Assembly (NCBI GenBank): GCA_944389565.1
Contig: CALXMV010000018.1
Span: 1-46,850, forward strand
From: an uncultured Kiritimatiellota bacterium
GTDB taxonomy: Bacteria > Verrucomicrobiota > Kiritimatiellia > RFP12 > DVOR01
Direction: 5' to 3'
DNA: 46,850 nt
Shown here: positions 7,882 through 14,516 of the stretch, in pieces
Layout of the letters: every line of letters starts with the position of its first letter
Numbering within the stretch: the first letter of the stretch is position 1
The notes under the pieces: model-generated
What the model was told of the DNA's origin: nothing
The model's database searches: none
What the model saw: only the letters and a program-made list of their open reading frames with translations
Program-made: the position numbers and the translations under genes

Positions 7882-8763
7882 TCAGTGCTCTTTGGGGAGG
7901 GTGGGTTGGAAACGTGCGGTGAGGACGTGCGCCTGGCCTGGGGCGAGGGTGATCTGCCCGCCGGTGTGATGGGGGTTGGCCGGCTCCACGCAGACGAAGT
8001 GCCGTGGGCCTTCGGCGGGGACGTCCTTGGGCGCGGCGTCGAGGGCGGGGTGCCAGACGGTGACGGCGGAGGCGTCGTCGGCGGAGAGGGCGATGTCGCG
8101 CCCCATCACGGGGTCGCGCAGAATGGCCATGACGTCGCGCTGGGGGTGGACGACGTCGTGCGTGGCGGTGTCGGAGAAGGTGATGGGGCCCTCGCCGATG
8201 CCCACGAGGCGGGCTTGGCGCGCATCGGCCACGCGGAGGTAGGCGTGGAACGCCTCGCCGTAGGTGACGGGGACGTCCGCCAGGTTGCGTGTCTGCAGGT
8301 CGAGCGTCAGGCAATCGCCGAGGGCGATGGTGAGGGTGAGGCGATAGGGGTGCGGCCAGGCGGGGTGGGTGGCCTCGGCGTCGGTGAGGCCCAGGGTGAG
8401 GGAGGTCTCGCGCGCGTCGTAGGCGCTGGCCTCGACGTGCCACCGCGCGGTTCGGGCGAAACCGTGCGCCGGCGCGTCCGCGGGGAAGCCCTCCGGGGCT
8501 TTGCCGAACCACGGCCAGCAGATCGGGATCCCCCCGCGGATGGCCTCGCCCTCGCCGAAGCGCGCCAAGGGGCTCAGCCACAGCGTGTCGACGAATCCCA
8601 GCGCGCGGTACGAGAGCACCTGCCCGCCGTGCAGCGACACCTGGCAGCTCCCCTGCCGCCCGGCCAAGACCGCGAGCGGCGCCCCGCCCGGCCCCTCGCG
8701 GAAAATCACGCGCCCAGCCGCCCCAAAGCGGCGGTTCAGCCCTTCGATCTCATCGGCATCCAT
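7882..8763 (-). CDS. yeaD: D-hexose-6-phosphate mutarotase (YeaD-like aldose 1-epimerase)
   Basis: 293 residues. Family motifs in order: SLHGGQVLSY, IRGGIPICWPWFG, APAHGFARTARW, GEAFHAYLRV and FVCVEPANPHHTGG. The His and Glu residues in AHGFAR and EAFHAYL match positions used for anomer interconversion of glucose 6-phosphate and related sugars. It lies between fmdB (12-bp gap with a GAGGGGGG ribosome-binding site) and deoC (1-nt gap), so it is the middle gene of a small sugar/nucleoside salvage unit. Confidence 0.93.
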   Translation of the reverse strand: MDADEIEGLNRRFGAAGRVIFREGPGGAPLAVLAGRQGSCQVSLHGGQVLSYRALGFVDTLWLSPLARFGEGEAIRGGIPICWPWFGKAPEGFPADAPAHGFARTARWHVEASAYDARETSLTLGLTDAEATHPAWPHPYRLTLTIALGDCLTLDLQTRNLADVPVTYGEAFHAYLRVADARQARLVGIGEGPITFSDTATHDVVHPQRDVMAILRDPVMGRDIALSADDASAVTVWHPALDAAPKDVPAEGPRHFVCVEPANPHHTGGQITLAPGQAHVLTARFQPTLPKEH

Positions 8764-8775
8764 GACGCGCCCCCC

Positions 8776-9027
8776 TCAGTACTGCTTCTCGAACGTGCCC
8801 TTGTCGACGCGCTTCAGCTTGTGGAATCCCGCGGCCTTCGCCCGGTCATCCAACGCGGAGCGGCTCCGGCCGAGCGCCGGCGCGGCGACGAGCTTCACCA
8901 CCGGCGCCCCGCAGTGCGGGCACCGCTCCAACGGCGGGTCGGTCAGGCGCCGCATCATCTCGAAGGGTTCGCGACAGCGAGCGCATCCCTGCGCCGGGTC
9001 TTTCGCTTGGTAATCGTAAATAGGCAT
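8776..9027 (-). CDS. FmdB-family zinc-ribbon protein
   Basis: 83 residues beginning with the family hallmark MPIYDYQ. Two CxxC pairs (Cys15/Cys18 CARC and Cys36/Cys39 CPHC) form a zinc ribbon; the C-terminal half is basic and probably disordered. The family's function is uncertain (first linked to formamidase regulation). The start is fixed by the MPIYDY motif. Only 6 bp separate a perfect TATAAT from this ATG, so the mRNA is predicted to start at the ATG itself, without a leader or Shine-Dalgarno. First gene of the fmdB-mutarotase-deoC unit. Confidence 0.9.
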   Translation of the reverse strand: MPIYDYQAKDPAQGCARCREPFEMMRRLTDPPLERCPHCGAPVVKLVAAPALGRSRSALDDRAKAAGFHKLKRVDKGTFEKQY

Positions 9028-9032
9028 GACGC

Positions 9033-9073
9033 CATTATAGCAAACCGGCCGATTGGCGGGGTGACCGATTGGC
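9033..9073 (-). repeat. 41-bp promoter block with tandem CCAATCGG boxes, copy 1
   Basis: This block matches 27965-28005 at all but four positions. It contains CCAATCGG at 9072-9065 and 9056-9049 (16 bp apart), then the extended -10. Relative to the predicted start site the boxes lie at about -45 to -38 and -29 to -22, where a -35 or an activator site would be. Confidence 0.85.
9034..9044 (-). promoter_or_regulatory. fmdB promoter (extended -10, leaderless start)
   Basis: On the minus strand TTTGCTATAAT, with the -10 hexamer at 9039-9034. Counting seven bases from the hexamer end puts the start of transcription at 9027, exactly the A of the fmdB ATG. No -35 is visible; tandem CCAATCGG boxes occupy that region. 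Confidence 0.8.
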
Positions 9074-9088
9074 TGGGCGTCGGCCAAA

Positions 9089-9158
9089 GAAAAACCCGCC
9101 CGGACAATGTCCGTGGCGGGGTGGGGTTGTGTGTCTGTGTAGGAGAATGTCTGAAACG
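9089..9158 (-). ncRNA. Candidate ~70-nt small RNA
   Basis: A strong extended -10 promoter (9175-9165) and a strong terminator (9120-9090) frame about 70 nt with no start codon on the sense strand. The 5' part is C/A-rich and mostly unpaired and includes UUCUCCUAC, complementary to an AGGAGAA-type Shine-Dalgarno. It lies in the 3' region of the thioredoxin-like gene. It resembles no RNA family known to me; expression is inferred only from the signals. Confidence 0.45.
9090..9120 (-). terminator. Strong intrinsic terminator
   Basis: Minus-strand stem CCCGCC-A-CGGAC / GTCCG-GGCGGG (11 bp with one bulged A, 3-nt loop ATT) followed by TTTTTC. It ends the candidate small RNA and any read-through from the thioredoxin-like gene, and sits just upstream of the fmdB promoter. 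Confidence 0.92.
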
Positions 9159-9164
9159 GCTCAG

Positions 9165-9175
9165 ATTATACCAAA
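9165..9175 (-). promoter_or_regulatory. Promoter of candidate small RNA
   Basis: Minus strand TTTGGTATAAT with a perfect -10 at 9170-9165. Its T-run is also the tail of the upstream hairpin at 9195-9179. Predicted start about 9158. Confidence 0.7.
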
Positions 9176-9195
9176 AGGCTTGCGCCGAAGGCAAG
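9173..9195 (-). terminator. Possible terminator of thioredoxin-like gene
   Basis: Minus strand CTTGCC-TTCG-GCGCAAG, a 6-bp stem with a UUCG tetraloop and one bulge, followed by CC and TTTT. Short, so probably leaky. Confidence 0.5.
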
Positions 9196-9219
9196 TGATT
9201 TTTTCGTCAAAAACACGCC

Positions 9220-9963
9220 TCAGCGTTTCGCGGCCGCGCGGGCCTTGGCCTTGAGGGCGTCGATTTTCCGGAGGATGGCCTCGCTTTTGGTCTGGAAGGC
9301 CTCCCCCTCCGCGCGGATGCGCGTCTGCCACGCGTCGAACTCGGCCTCCAGTGCCTCCATCTCTTTCTCCGCGGCGCGATAGGCGGCGAGGTCCTCGGCG
9401 GAGAGGAGGTCGCCGATCTTCGGGGCGATCAGGGCGTCGGCGATCTGGTCGATGAAGATCTGGGGGGTGATGGAGGCGCTGGCGTTCAGGGTGCCGATCC
9501 GCTCGCCCTCGGGGGAGAGGAGGACGTAGGTGGGGTAGCCGCCGATGCCGTAGGTCTCGGCGAGGGCGTCGTTGCGGGCGCGGTAACGCTCGGGGACGAG
9601 CGCCTTGTTGCGCGGGAAGTCGACCCAGACGAGGACGAGGTTCCCGGCGGCGTAGTCCTGCCACGCCTTCTGGGAGAAGACCTTGCTGTCCATCAGCTTG
9701 CACCAGCCGCACCAGTCCGAGCCGGTGAAGTTGAGGAGGAGCGGCTTGCCCTCACGTTTGGCCAAGGCCTTGGCGGCGTCCAGATCCATCGTCCATTGTC
9801 CGAGGGCGGCGCCCTCGACGGCGGGTTTCGCGGGCGCGGCGGGCGCCTGGTCGGCGGCGGGGGCGACCTTGGCCGCGGGGACGGCCTGGGGCGGGGTCTC
9901 GGCGGCGAGCGTGAGGCCGGCGCAGAGCGCGGCGGCGAGCGAGAGGGTCATGCGGGTGTCCAT
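9220..9963 (-). CDS. Exported thioredoxin-fold protein
   Basis: 247 residues. A signal peptide (MDTRMTLSLAAALCAGLTLAAE) is followed by an Ala/Pro-rich linker and a thioredoxin fold from about residue 58. The redox site is Cys85-Gly-Trp-Cys88 in LLLNFTGSDWCGWCK, and the cis-proline loop is GGYPTYVLL. The last ~60 residues are charged and helical (likely coiled coil). Similar proteins are common in Planctomycetes and Verrucomicrobia as periplasmic disulfide reductases. The start at 9963 has an AAGGAGC box; an upstream in-frame TTG has none. Monocistronic, divergent from era. Confidence 0.87.
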   Translation of the reverse strand: MDTRMTLSLAAALCAGLTLAAETPPQAVPAAKVAPAADQAPAAPAKPAVEGAALGQWTMDLDAAKALAKREGKPLLLNFTGSDWCGWCKLMDSKVFSQKAWQDYAAGNLVLVWVDFPRNKALVPERYRARNDALAETYGIGGYPTYVLLSPEGERIGTLNASASITPQIFIDQIADALIAPKIGDLLSAEDLAAYRAAEKEMEALEAEFDAWQTRIRAEGEAFQTKSEAILRKIDALKAKARAAAKR

Positions 9964-9994
9964 GCAGGGGCTCCTTTCCAAAAAGACTTCTCAA

Positions 9995-10005
9995 AGTGTA
10001 CGCGA
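9995..10005 (-). promoter_or_regulatory. Possible promoter of thioredoxin-like gene
   Basis: TACACT at 10000-9995 on the minus strand, giving a leader of about 25 nt. It lacks the TKTG extension shared by other promoters here. Confidence 0.35.
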
Positions 10006-10072
10006 TTTGCGCGGGAAACACAAGCCCCGCCGCCGGGTGTCCGGGGCCTGCGCACCCCATGCCGCGCCCTCG

Positions 10073-10158
10073 GGGCCCGGAGGGTTTGGGGTGAAAGTCG
10101 GGAGGGTTTGGGGTGAAACCTCCTAGGGTTGGGCCCGGAGGTCGGGAGGGTTTGGTCT
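10073..10158. repeat. Mosaic intergenic repeat, locus 1
   Basis: GGAGGGTTTGGGGTGAAA occurs exactly at 10079-10096 and 10101-10118; GTCGGGAGGGTTTGG occurs exactly at 10097-10111 and 10141-10155, with CCTCCTAGGGTT between. The modules recur (partly inverted) at 23168-23302 and 46762-46791. Confidence 0.85.
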
Positions 10159-10412
10159 CCCATCCCATCCTGTGGCCGGCGAAATTGCGAGATAAGTGCT
10201 TGGCTGGGGATATGGTCATGCCACCATAAATGGGTCGTAGGCCCTGCATATGGCGTAAGGTGAAAGTCATCGGGACATTTCGGAGGGATGCGCGTGGGAA
10301 AGGGATTTCGTTCTTGGGTCGGGGCGGGGGCGTCCGCCTCTCTGGCGTGCGCGGCGCGCCGCCGCGTGGCGTGAGCGCGCCCCCGCCCGTGCCCTTCCCA
10401 GGCGGGCGGCGG

Positions 10413-10423
10413 TGTGGTAGAAT
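10413..10423 (+). promoter_or_regulatory. era promoter (extended -10)
   Basis: TGTGGTAGAAT, hexamer TAGAAT at 10418-10423. The predicted start is 10430, one base before the era ATG. An AGGAGG box (10424-10429) sits between, so either the mRNA is effectively leaderless or a promoter further upstream is used. Confidence 0.55.
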
Positions 10424-10430
10424 AGGAGGC

Positions 10431-11348
10431 ATGGAAGACGGGAAGCAGCAGGTGCTCCGGGCGGCGATGGTGGCCGTGGTGGGGCGGACGAACGCGGGCA
10501 AATCGACGCTCGTGAACCGGTTGGTCGGCGAGAAGGTGTGCATCGTCTCGGGGATGGAGCAGACGACGCGCAACCGTATCCGGGCGTTTCTCACGGAGGC
10601 GCGCGGGCAGCTCGTCTTCACGGACACGCCGGGCTCGCACAAGGCGGAGAACGAGCTGGGCACGCTGATGAACCGGATGGCGCGCTCGGCGGGGCAGGGG
10701 GCGGACGCGCTGCTGGTGGTGATCGACGGCACGGCGCCGTTGCGGCAGGAGGACGAGGGGTGGCTGAGGCGGGCGGGGCGGGCGGAATGCCCCGTCTTCG
10801 TGGCGCTGAACAAGGCGGACGCGCCGGGCTTCGACGCGGCGCCGGCGCGGGCCTTCTGGGAGGCGCTCCCGGAGCGGCGGGCGCAGGCGCGGTGGCTGGA
10901 GGTGTCGGCGGCGACGGGCGCGGGGTGCGAGGCGCTGACCGACGCGCTCTTCGCGGCGGCGCCGGAGGTGGGGGCTCTACCCTTCCCGGAGGACATCGTC
11001 TCGGACTTCCCGCGCAAGCTGGCGATCGCCGACATCATCCGCGAGAAGCTGATCGGGCGGCTTTTCCAGGAGGTGCCCCATCAGCTCGGGGTGCGGGTGG
11101 AGCGGATCGAGGAGGGGGCGGACGGCTCGTGGGTGGTGCACGCGACGCTCCTGGTGAACCGCCCCAGCCAGAAGGGGATGGTCATCGGCAACAAGGGCCG
11201 CACGCTCCGGGCCATGCGCCGCGCGGCGGAGCCGGAGATCGCCGAGGCCTACGGCCTCACGGCCTGCAAGATTGTGCCTTTCGTGCGGGTGGAGCCCAAG
11301 TGGTTCCGCAATCATTTCATCCTGAAGGATTTGGGGTACGTCGACTGA
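10431..11348 (+). CDS. era: GTPase Era
   Basis: 305 residues. The GTPase domain has P-loop GRTNAGKS, switch region with QTTRNRIRA, DTPG and NKAD. The C-terminal KH domain has VIGNKGRTLRAMRRAAEPEI, which binds the 3' end of 16S rRNA. Era promotes 30S subunit maturation in the cytosol. The start is the ATG directly after AGGAGGC; upstream in-frame codons extend into the repeat-bearing intergenic region and look non-coding. First gene of era-sppA-tlyA-membrane zinc ribbon; 21 bp to sppA. Confidence 0.97.
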   Translation: MEDGKQQVLRAAMVAVVGRTNAGKSTLVNRLVGEKVCIVSGMEQTTRNRIRAFLTEARGQLVFTDTPGSHKAENELGTLMNRMARSAGQGADALLVVIDGTAPLRQEDEGWLRRAGRAECPVFVALNKADAPGFDAAPARAFWEALPERRAQARWLEVSAATGAGCEALTDALFAAAPEVGALPFPEDIVSDFPRKLAIADIIREKLIGRLFQEVPHQLGVRVERIEEGADGSWVVHATLLVNRPSQKGMVIGNKGRTLRAMRRAAEPEIAEAYGLTACKIVPFVRVEPKWFRNHFILKDLGYVD

Positions 11349-11369
11349 CGCCCGGAAAGGAGACCCATC

Positions 11370-12449
11370 ATGGACACCATGCCCACCGACAACGCCTCGC
11401 CGTTCGCCCCACCCCCGCCGCCCGCGCCCGCCGCGCCGCCCGCCCCGCCCCCGCGCCGCCGGGGCGGTTGCCTGACGGGGGTCGTCTGCGGGTGCGCGCT
11501 CGGGGTGCTGCTCTTCGTGGCGGGGATCGTGGCCGTGCCGCTGGCGCTCTTCTACGGGTTTGCCTATCTGGCCGAGCGTATGCCCGGCGCCACCCAGACG
11601 GCCGGTACGGCGGATTACCTCTCCTGCCGCGGGGAGGGGACGAACGAGGTGCTGCGCCTGACGCTCAACGGCGTCATCGCCGGCTCGGCGCCGTCGGAGT
11701 GGTACACGCCGCCCGATTGCGACGCCGCCGTGCTGCGGGAGATCGAGGACGCGATCGAGGACGACGACTTCCGCGCCATCCTGTTGGTGGTCGATTCGCC
11801 GGGCGGCGGGGTGACGGCCTCGGACGCGGTGTATCACGCGTTGGGGCGGTTCAAGGCCGCGCGCCCCGACCGCAAGGTGGTCGTCCTCGCCGGGGACCTG
11901 CTGGCCTCGGGGGCGTATTACCTGGCCATGCAGGCCGATTGGATCCGTCTGCGGCCCACGACGGTCGTCGGCTCGATCGGCGTCATCATCCCCACGCTCA
12001 ACGCCGCCGACCTGGCCCAGCGCCTCGGCATCCGCGACGCCTCGATCGCCTCCGGCGAATCCAAGGACCTGCTCAACCCGCTCAAGCCCATCGACCCCAG
12101 GCACGTCGCCATCCTGCGGGGCGTGGCCGACGCGATGTACGCGCGGTTCGTGGGGCTCGTGGCCAAGGGCCGCAAACTCCCCGAGGCGGAGGTGCGCGCG
12201 CTCGCCGACGGGCGCGTCTTCTCCGCGCAGGACGCCGTGAACCTGCGCCTGGCCGACGACATCGGCTACGAGGACACGCTCGACGCCAAGATCGCGGAGC
12301 TTCTGGGGTGCGCCGAGGAGGAATTGGTCATCTACGAGCCGCACCGCTCGCGCGCATCCTTCTTCCGGGGGATGCTCTCGGAGTTCCCGGCGCGGTTTCG
12401 CGCGGCGCTTCTGGCGCCGGAGCCGCCGCGCGTGGAGTACCGTTACTGA
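11370..12449 (+). CDS. sppA: Signal peptide peptidase SppA (short type)
   Basis: 359 residues: a Pro/Ala-rich cytoplasmic N-terminus (about 11-30), one membrane span (about 35-66) and an S49 peptidase domain. DSPGGGVTAS forms the oxyanion region; the catalytic dyad is Ser180 (DLLASGAYYLAMQ) and Lys232 (SGESKDLLNP), 52 residues apart as in Bacillus SppA (Ser147/Lys199). It degrades remnant signal peptides at the membrane. A GGAAAGGAGA box precedes the ATG. Located between era and tlyA. Confidence 0.94.
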   Translation: MDTMPTDNASPFAPPPPPAPAAPPAPPPRRRGGCLTGVVCGCALGVLLFVAGIVAVPLALFYGFAYLAERMPGATQTAGTADYLSCRGEGTNEVLRLTLNGVIAGSAPSEWYTPPDCDAAVLREIEDAIEDDDFRAILLVVDSPGGGVTASDAVYHALGRFKAARPDRKVVVLAGDLLASGAYYLAMQADWIRLRPTTVVGSIGVIIPTLNAADLAQRLGIRDASIASGESKDLLNPLKPIDPRHVAILRGVADAMYARFVGLVAKGRKLPEAEVRALADGRVFSAQDAVNLRLADDIGYEDTLDAKIAELLGCAEEELVIYEPHRSRASFFRGMLSEFPARFRAALLAPEPPRVEYRY

Positions 12450-12452
12450 GCC

Positions 12453-13175
12453 ATGCGCCTCGATCAAGCGTTGGTGCGGGCCGGGCTCGTCGAGAGCCGC
12501 GAGCTGGCGCAGCGGCTCATCCTCGCCGGCGAGGTGACGGTGGATGGGCAGAAGGTCTTCAAGGCCGCGCAGAACGTGGCGGACGGCGCGTGCCTGGCGT
12601 TGCTTGCCAAGCCGCGGTTCGTCTCGCGCGGCGGGGAGAAGCTGCAGGGTGCCTTCGACGCGTACGGGCTGGACGTGACGGGGCTGTGCTGCCTGGACGT
12701 GGGGGCCTCGACGGGCGGTTTCACCGATTGCCTGCTCCAGCATGGGGCGCGGCGGGTGCTGGCGCTGGATGTCGGCACGAACCAATTGCACTACCGCCTG
12801 CGGAGCGACCCGCGCGTCTGGTCGCGGGAGCGGTTCAACTGCCGCTACCTCACGCCGGGGGATTTGCCTGAGACGCCGGGCTTCGGCTGCACGGACGTCT
12901 CATTCATCTCGCTGCGGCATATCCTGCCGCCGATGGCGGCGTGCCTGGCGCCGGGGTCGCGGCTGGTCTCGCTCATCAAGCCGCAGTTCGAGGCCGGGCG
13001 CAGGGAAGCGCCCAAGGGGGTCGTCCGCGACCCTGCCGTCCGCGAGCGGGTCGTGGGCGAGATTCGTGCCTTCGGCGAGGCGGAGACGCCGTTGCGGTGG
13101 CTTGACTGCCGCCCGTCGCCGTTGCTCGGGCCGGAGGGGAACGTGGAGTTTCTGGCGCTGTGGGAGCGGCGCTGA
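12453..13175 (+). CDS. tlyA: TlyA-family rRNA (cytidine-2'-O)-methyltransferase
   Basis: 240 residues. An N-terminal S4 RNA-binding domain (MRLDQALVRAGLVESRELAQ, AGEVTVDGQ) joins an FtsJ/RrmJ SAM methyltransferase domain: SRGGEKLQGAF, LDVGASTGGFTDCLLQ (SAM site), ALDVGTNQL, IKPQFEAGR and GPEGNVEFL. TlyA proteins methylate 2'-OH of cytidines in 16S/23S rRNA; the 'hemolysin' name is historical. The ATG is 3 bp after the sppA stop. Confidence 0.95.
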   Translation: MRLDQALVRAGLVESRELAQRLILAGEVTVDGQKVFKAAQNVADGACLALLAKPRFVSRGGEKLQGAFDAYGLDVTGLCCLDVGASTGGFTDCLLQHGARRVLALDVGTNQLHYRLRSDPRVWSRERFNCRYLTPGDLPETPGFGCTDVSFISLRHILPPMAACLAPGSRLVSLIKPQFEAGRREAPKGVVRDPAVRERVVGEIRAFGEAETPLRWLDCRPSPLLGPEGNVEFLALWERR

Positions 13176-13187
13176 GGGAGGTGTACG

Positions 13188-13541
13188 ATGGAGGAACTGT
13201 TGGCGTGGCTTGTGGGGGCGCTCATCACCGGGTTTGTGGGGTACTGCATCGGGAGTCGGGCCGGGATGGGGGGCTCCGGCTTCACGCTGGGCTTTCTTCT
13301 TGGGCCGTGTGGGTGGGTGTTGCTTTATTTCATGATGCGCATGAACGCGCGCGAGGCCTCGGTTGAGGCCACCCAGAGGGCCGAGGCGGCGCGGCGCGTG
13401 CCGTGCCCGATGTGCCGGGAGCCGGTCATCCGTGGGGCGCGTCTCTGTCCGCATTGCCGATCGCCCCTCGATTGGTCGGCCGAGCGGCACAGGGGGAAAA
13501 TCGTCATTCCGGCCCGGCGGCGCACGGGCCCCCGCCGTTGA
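13188..13541 (+). CDS. Small membrane protein with C-terminal zinc ribbon
   Basis: 117 residues. Two membrane spans (about 5-25 with glycines GALITGFVGYCIGSRAG, and 32-50) lead to a basic tail with two CxxC pairs (CPMC and CPHC) forming a zinc ribbon. No named family is recognised; the layout resembles small inner-membrane zinc-ribbon proteins of unknown role. A GAGGGAGG box precedes the ATG, 12 bp after tlyA. It converges on rodZ, 15 bp apart. Confidence 0.8.
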   Translation: MEELLAWLVGALITGFVGYCIGSRAGMGGSGFTLGFLLGPCGWVLLYFMMRMNAREASVEATQRAEAARRVPCPMCREPVIRGARLCPHCRSPLDWSAERHRGKIVIPARRRTGPRR

Positions 13542-13559
13542 CGGGGGCGGCGGCCGTCA
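13539..13559. other. Inverted repeat formed by two convergent stop codons
   Basis: TGACGG (13539-13544) and CCGTCA (13554-13559) are inverted copies; the first contains the stop of the + gene, the second the stop of rodZ on -. There is no T-run, so it is at most a weak shared 3' hairpin. Confidence 0.4.
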
Positions 13560-14516
13560 GTCGAAGAAGGGCGGGGGCGGCTCCGCGACGGGGCGCGGGG
13601 CGAAGGGCGCCTGCGCGGTGACGGGGATGTCGGGCTGGGCGTCGGAGGCCAGGCGGAAGACGTAGCGGAAGGCGAGGACGAGGATGGTCAGGCCGATGAG
13701 CACGGCCAGGACCGTCGCGGCCTGGAGGAGCGTGCGGTGGGAGATGAGCGGCTCGGGGTGGCCGTCGCCGAGGGGGCGGACTTTGGGGCGGGTGAGGCGG
13801 ATGAAGAGGGCGCGGAGACCCTCCCCGGCGCGGAGCAGGGAGTCGCGGAGGGTGCGCCACTGGGGGCTCACGGGGTCGGGCACGGGGTGTTGCGGGCCGA
13901 AGATGGAGTGGTCGCCGGCGGGGGAGGCGTGGAGGGCGTCGAGGTCGGCGAGCGCGGCGCGGCCGCTGACGGGGCGGTGGCGCTTGGCGGGGCGGGGGTT
14001 GAGGATGGCCGGCTGGGTGGGGGAGGGTTTGCGCGGCGGCTCGGGCTTGGGCGCGGGGGGCGGTTCGGGGGGGCGCTCCGCGCCGGGGAGCGCCTCGGGT
14101 TTGGGGACGGCGGTGAAGGAGGCCTCGGCGGAGTCGACGAGTTTGTGGTGGGTGGGGGCGGGGGGCGGCGTCTGGGGGGCGTCGGGCTTGGGGGGGAGGG
14201 TGCGGCGCCCGCCGGTGTGGATGGGCTCGGGGGGGCGGGCGGGGAGGTCGTGGACGTTGGGGCGGGTGACGGTGGTGCGGGGGCCGTTGGCGACGATGGC
14301 GTCGTACTCGTCGAGGAGGGGCTTGGGGTCGAGCTCGAGGAGGGCGCAGTATTGGCGGATGAAGCCGCGGCCGTAGACGGGGGCGGGGATGCGCTTGAAG
14401 TTCTCGGTCTCGAGCGCCTCGATGACGCGGGTCATGAGGTGGGTGCGCTCGGAGACGTAGTCGCGGGTCCAACCGTGGGAGAGGCGTTTTTGCCTGAGGA
14501 TTTCACCGAGTGCCAT
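13557..14516 (-). CDS. rodZ: RodZ-like helix-turn-helix membrane protein
   Basis: 319 residues. The N-terminal ~70 residues form the RodZ-type HTH_25 domain (ALGEILRQKRLSHGW, LETENFKRIPAPVYGRGFIRQYC). A long Pro-rich linker (about 80-250) leads to one membrane span near 265-290 (TLLQAATVLAVLIGLTILVLAF) and a short periplasmic tail. RodZ links MreB to the cell-wall elongation machinery; the usual large periplasmic domain is missing here. The gene overlaps the 3' end of ftsK by 14 bp, so the two are co-translated. Other HTH_25 membrane proteins remain possible. Confidence 0.8.
   Translation of the reverse strand: MALGEILRQKRLSHGWTRDYVSERTHLMTRVIEALETENFKRIPAPVYGRGFIRQYCALLELDPKPLLDEYDAIVANGPRTTVTRPNVHDLPARPPEPIHTGGRRTLPPKPDAPQTPPPAPTHHKLVDSAEASFTAVPKPEALPGAERPPEPPPAPKPEPPRKPSPTQPAILNPRPAKRHRPVSGRAALADLDALHASPAGDHSIFGPQHPVPDPVSPQWRTLRDSLLRAGEGLRALFIRLTRPKVRPLGDGHPEPLISHRTLLQAATVLAVLIGLTILVLAFRYVFRLASDAQPDIPVTAQAPFAPRPVAEPPPPFFD

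Larger units (their letters stand above)
9964..10430. other. Divergent intergenic region between trx-like gene and era
   Basis: 467 bp without a credible gene. It holds the trx-like promoter on the left, the mosaic repeat at 10073-10158 and the era promoter at the right end. The stretch 10160-10400 shows nothing recognisable; several frames are open but lack ribosome-binding sites or coding character. Confidence 0.7.

Noticed and set aside
9147..9254. Short + strand frame with AGGAGA before an ATG (MSETAQIIP)
   Set aside because: It is antisense to the candidate sRNA promoter and the trx-like terminator, and has no coding character; the AGGAGA is the complement of the sRNA's CU-rich segment.
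10230..10430. N-terminal extension of Era
   Set aside because: The frame is open upstream but lacks a ribosome-binding site and crosses the promoter; the Era family start fits the ATG at 10431.
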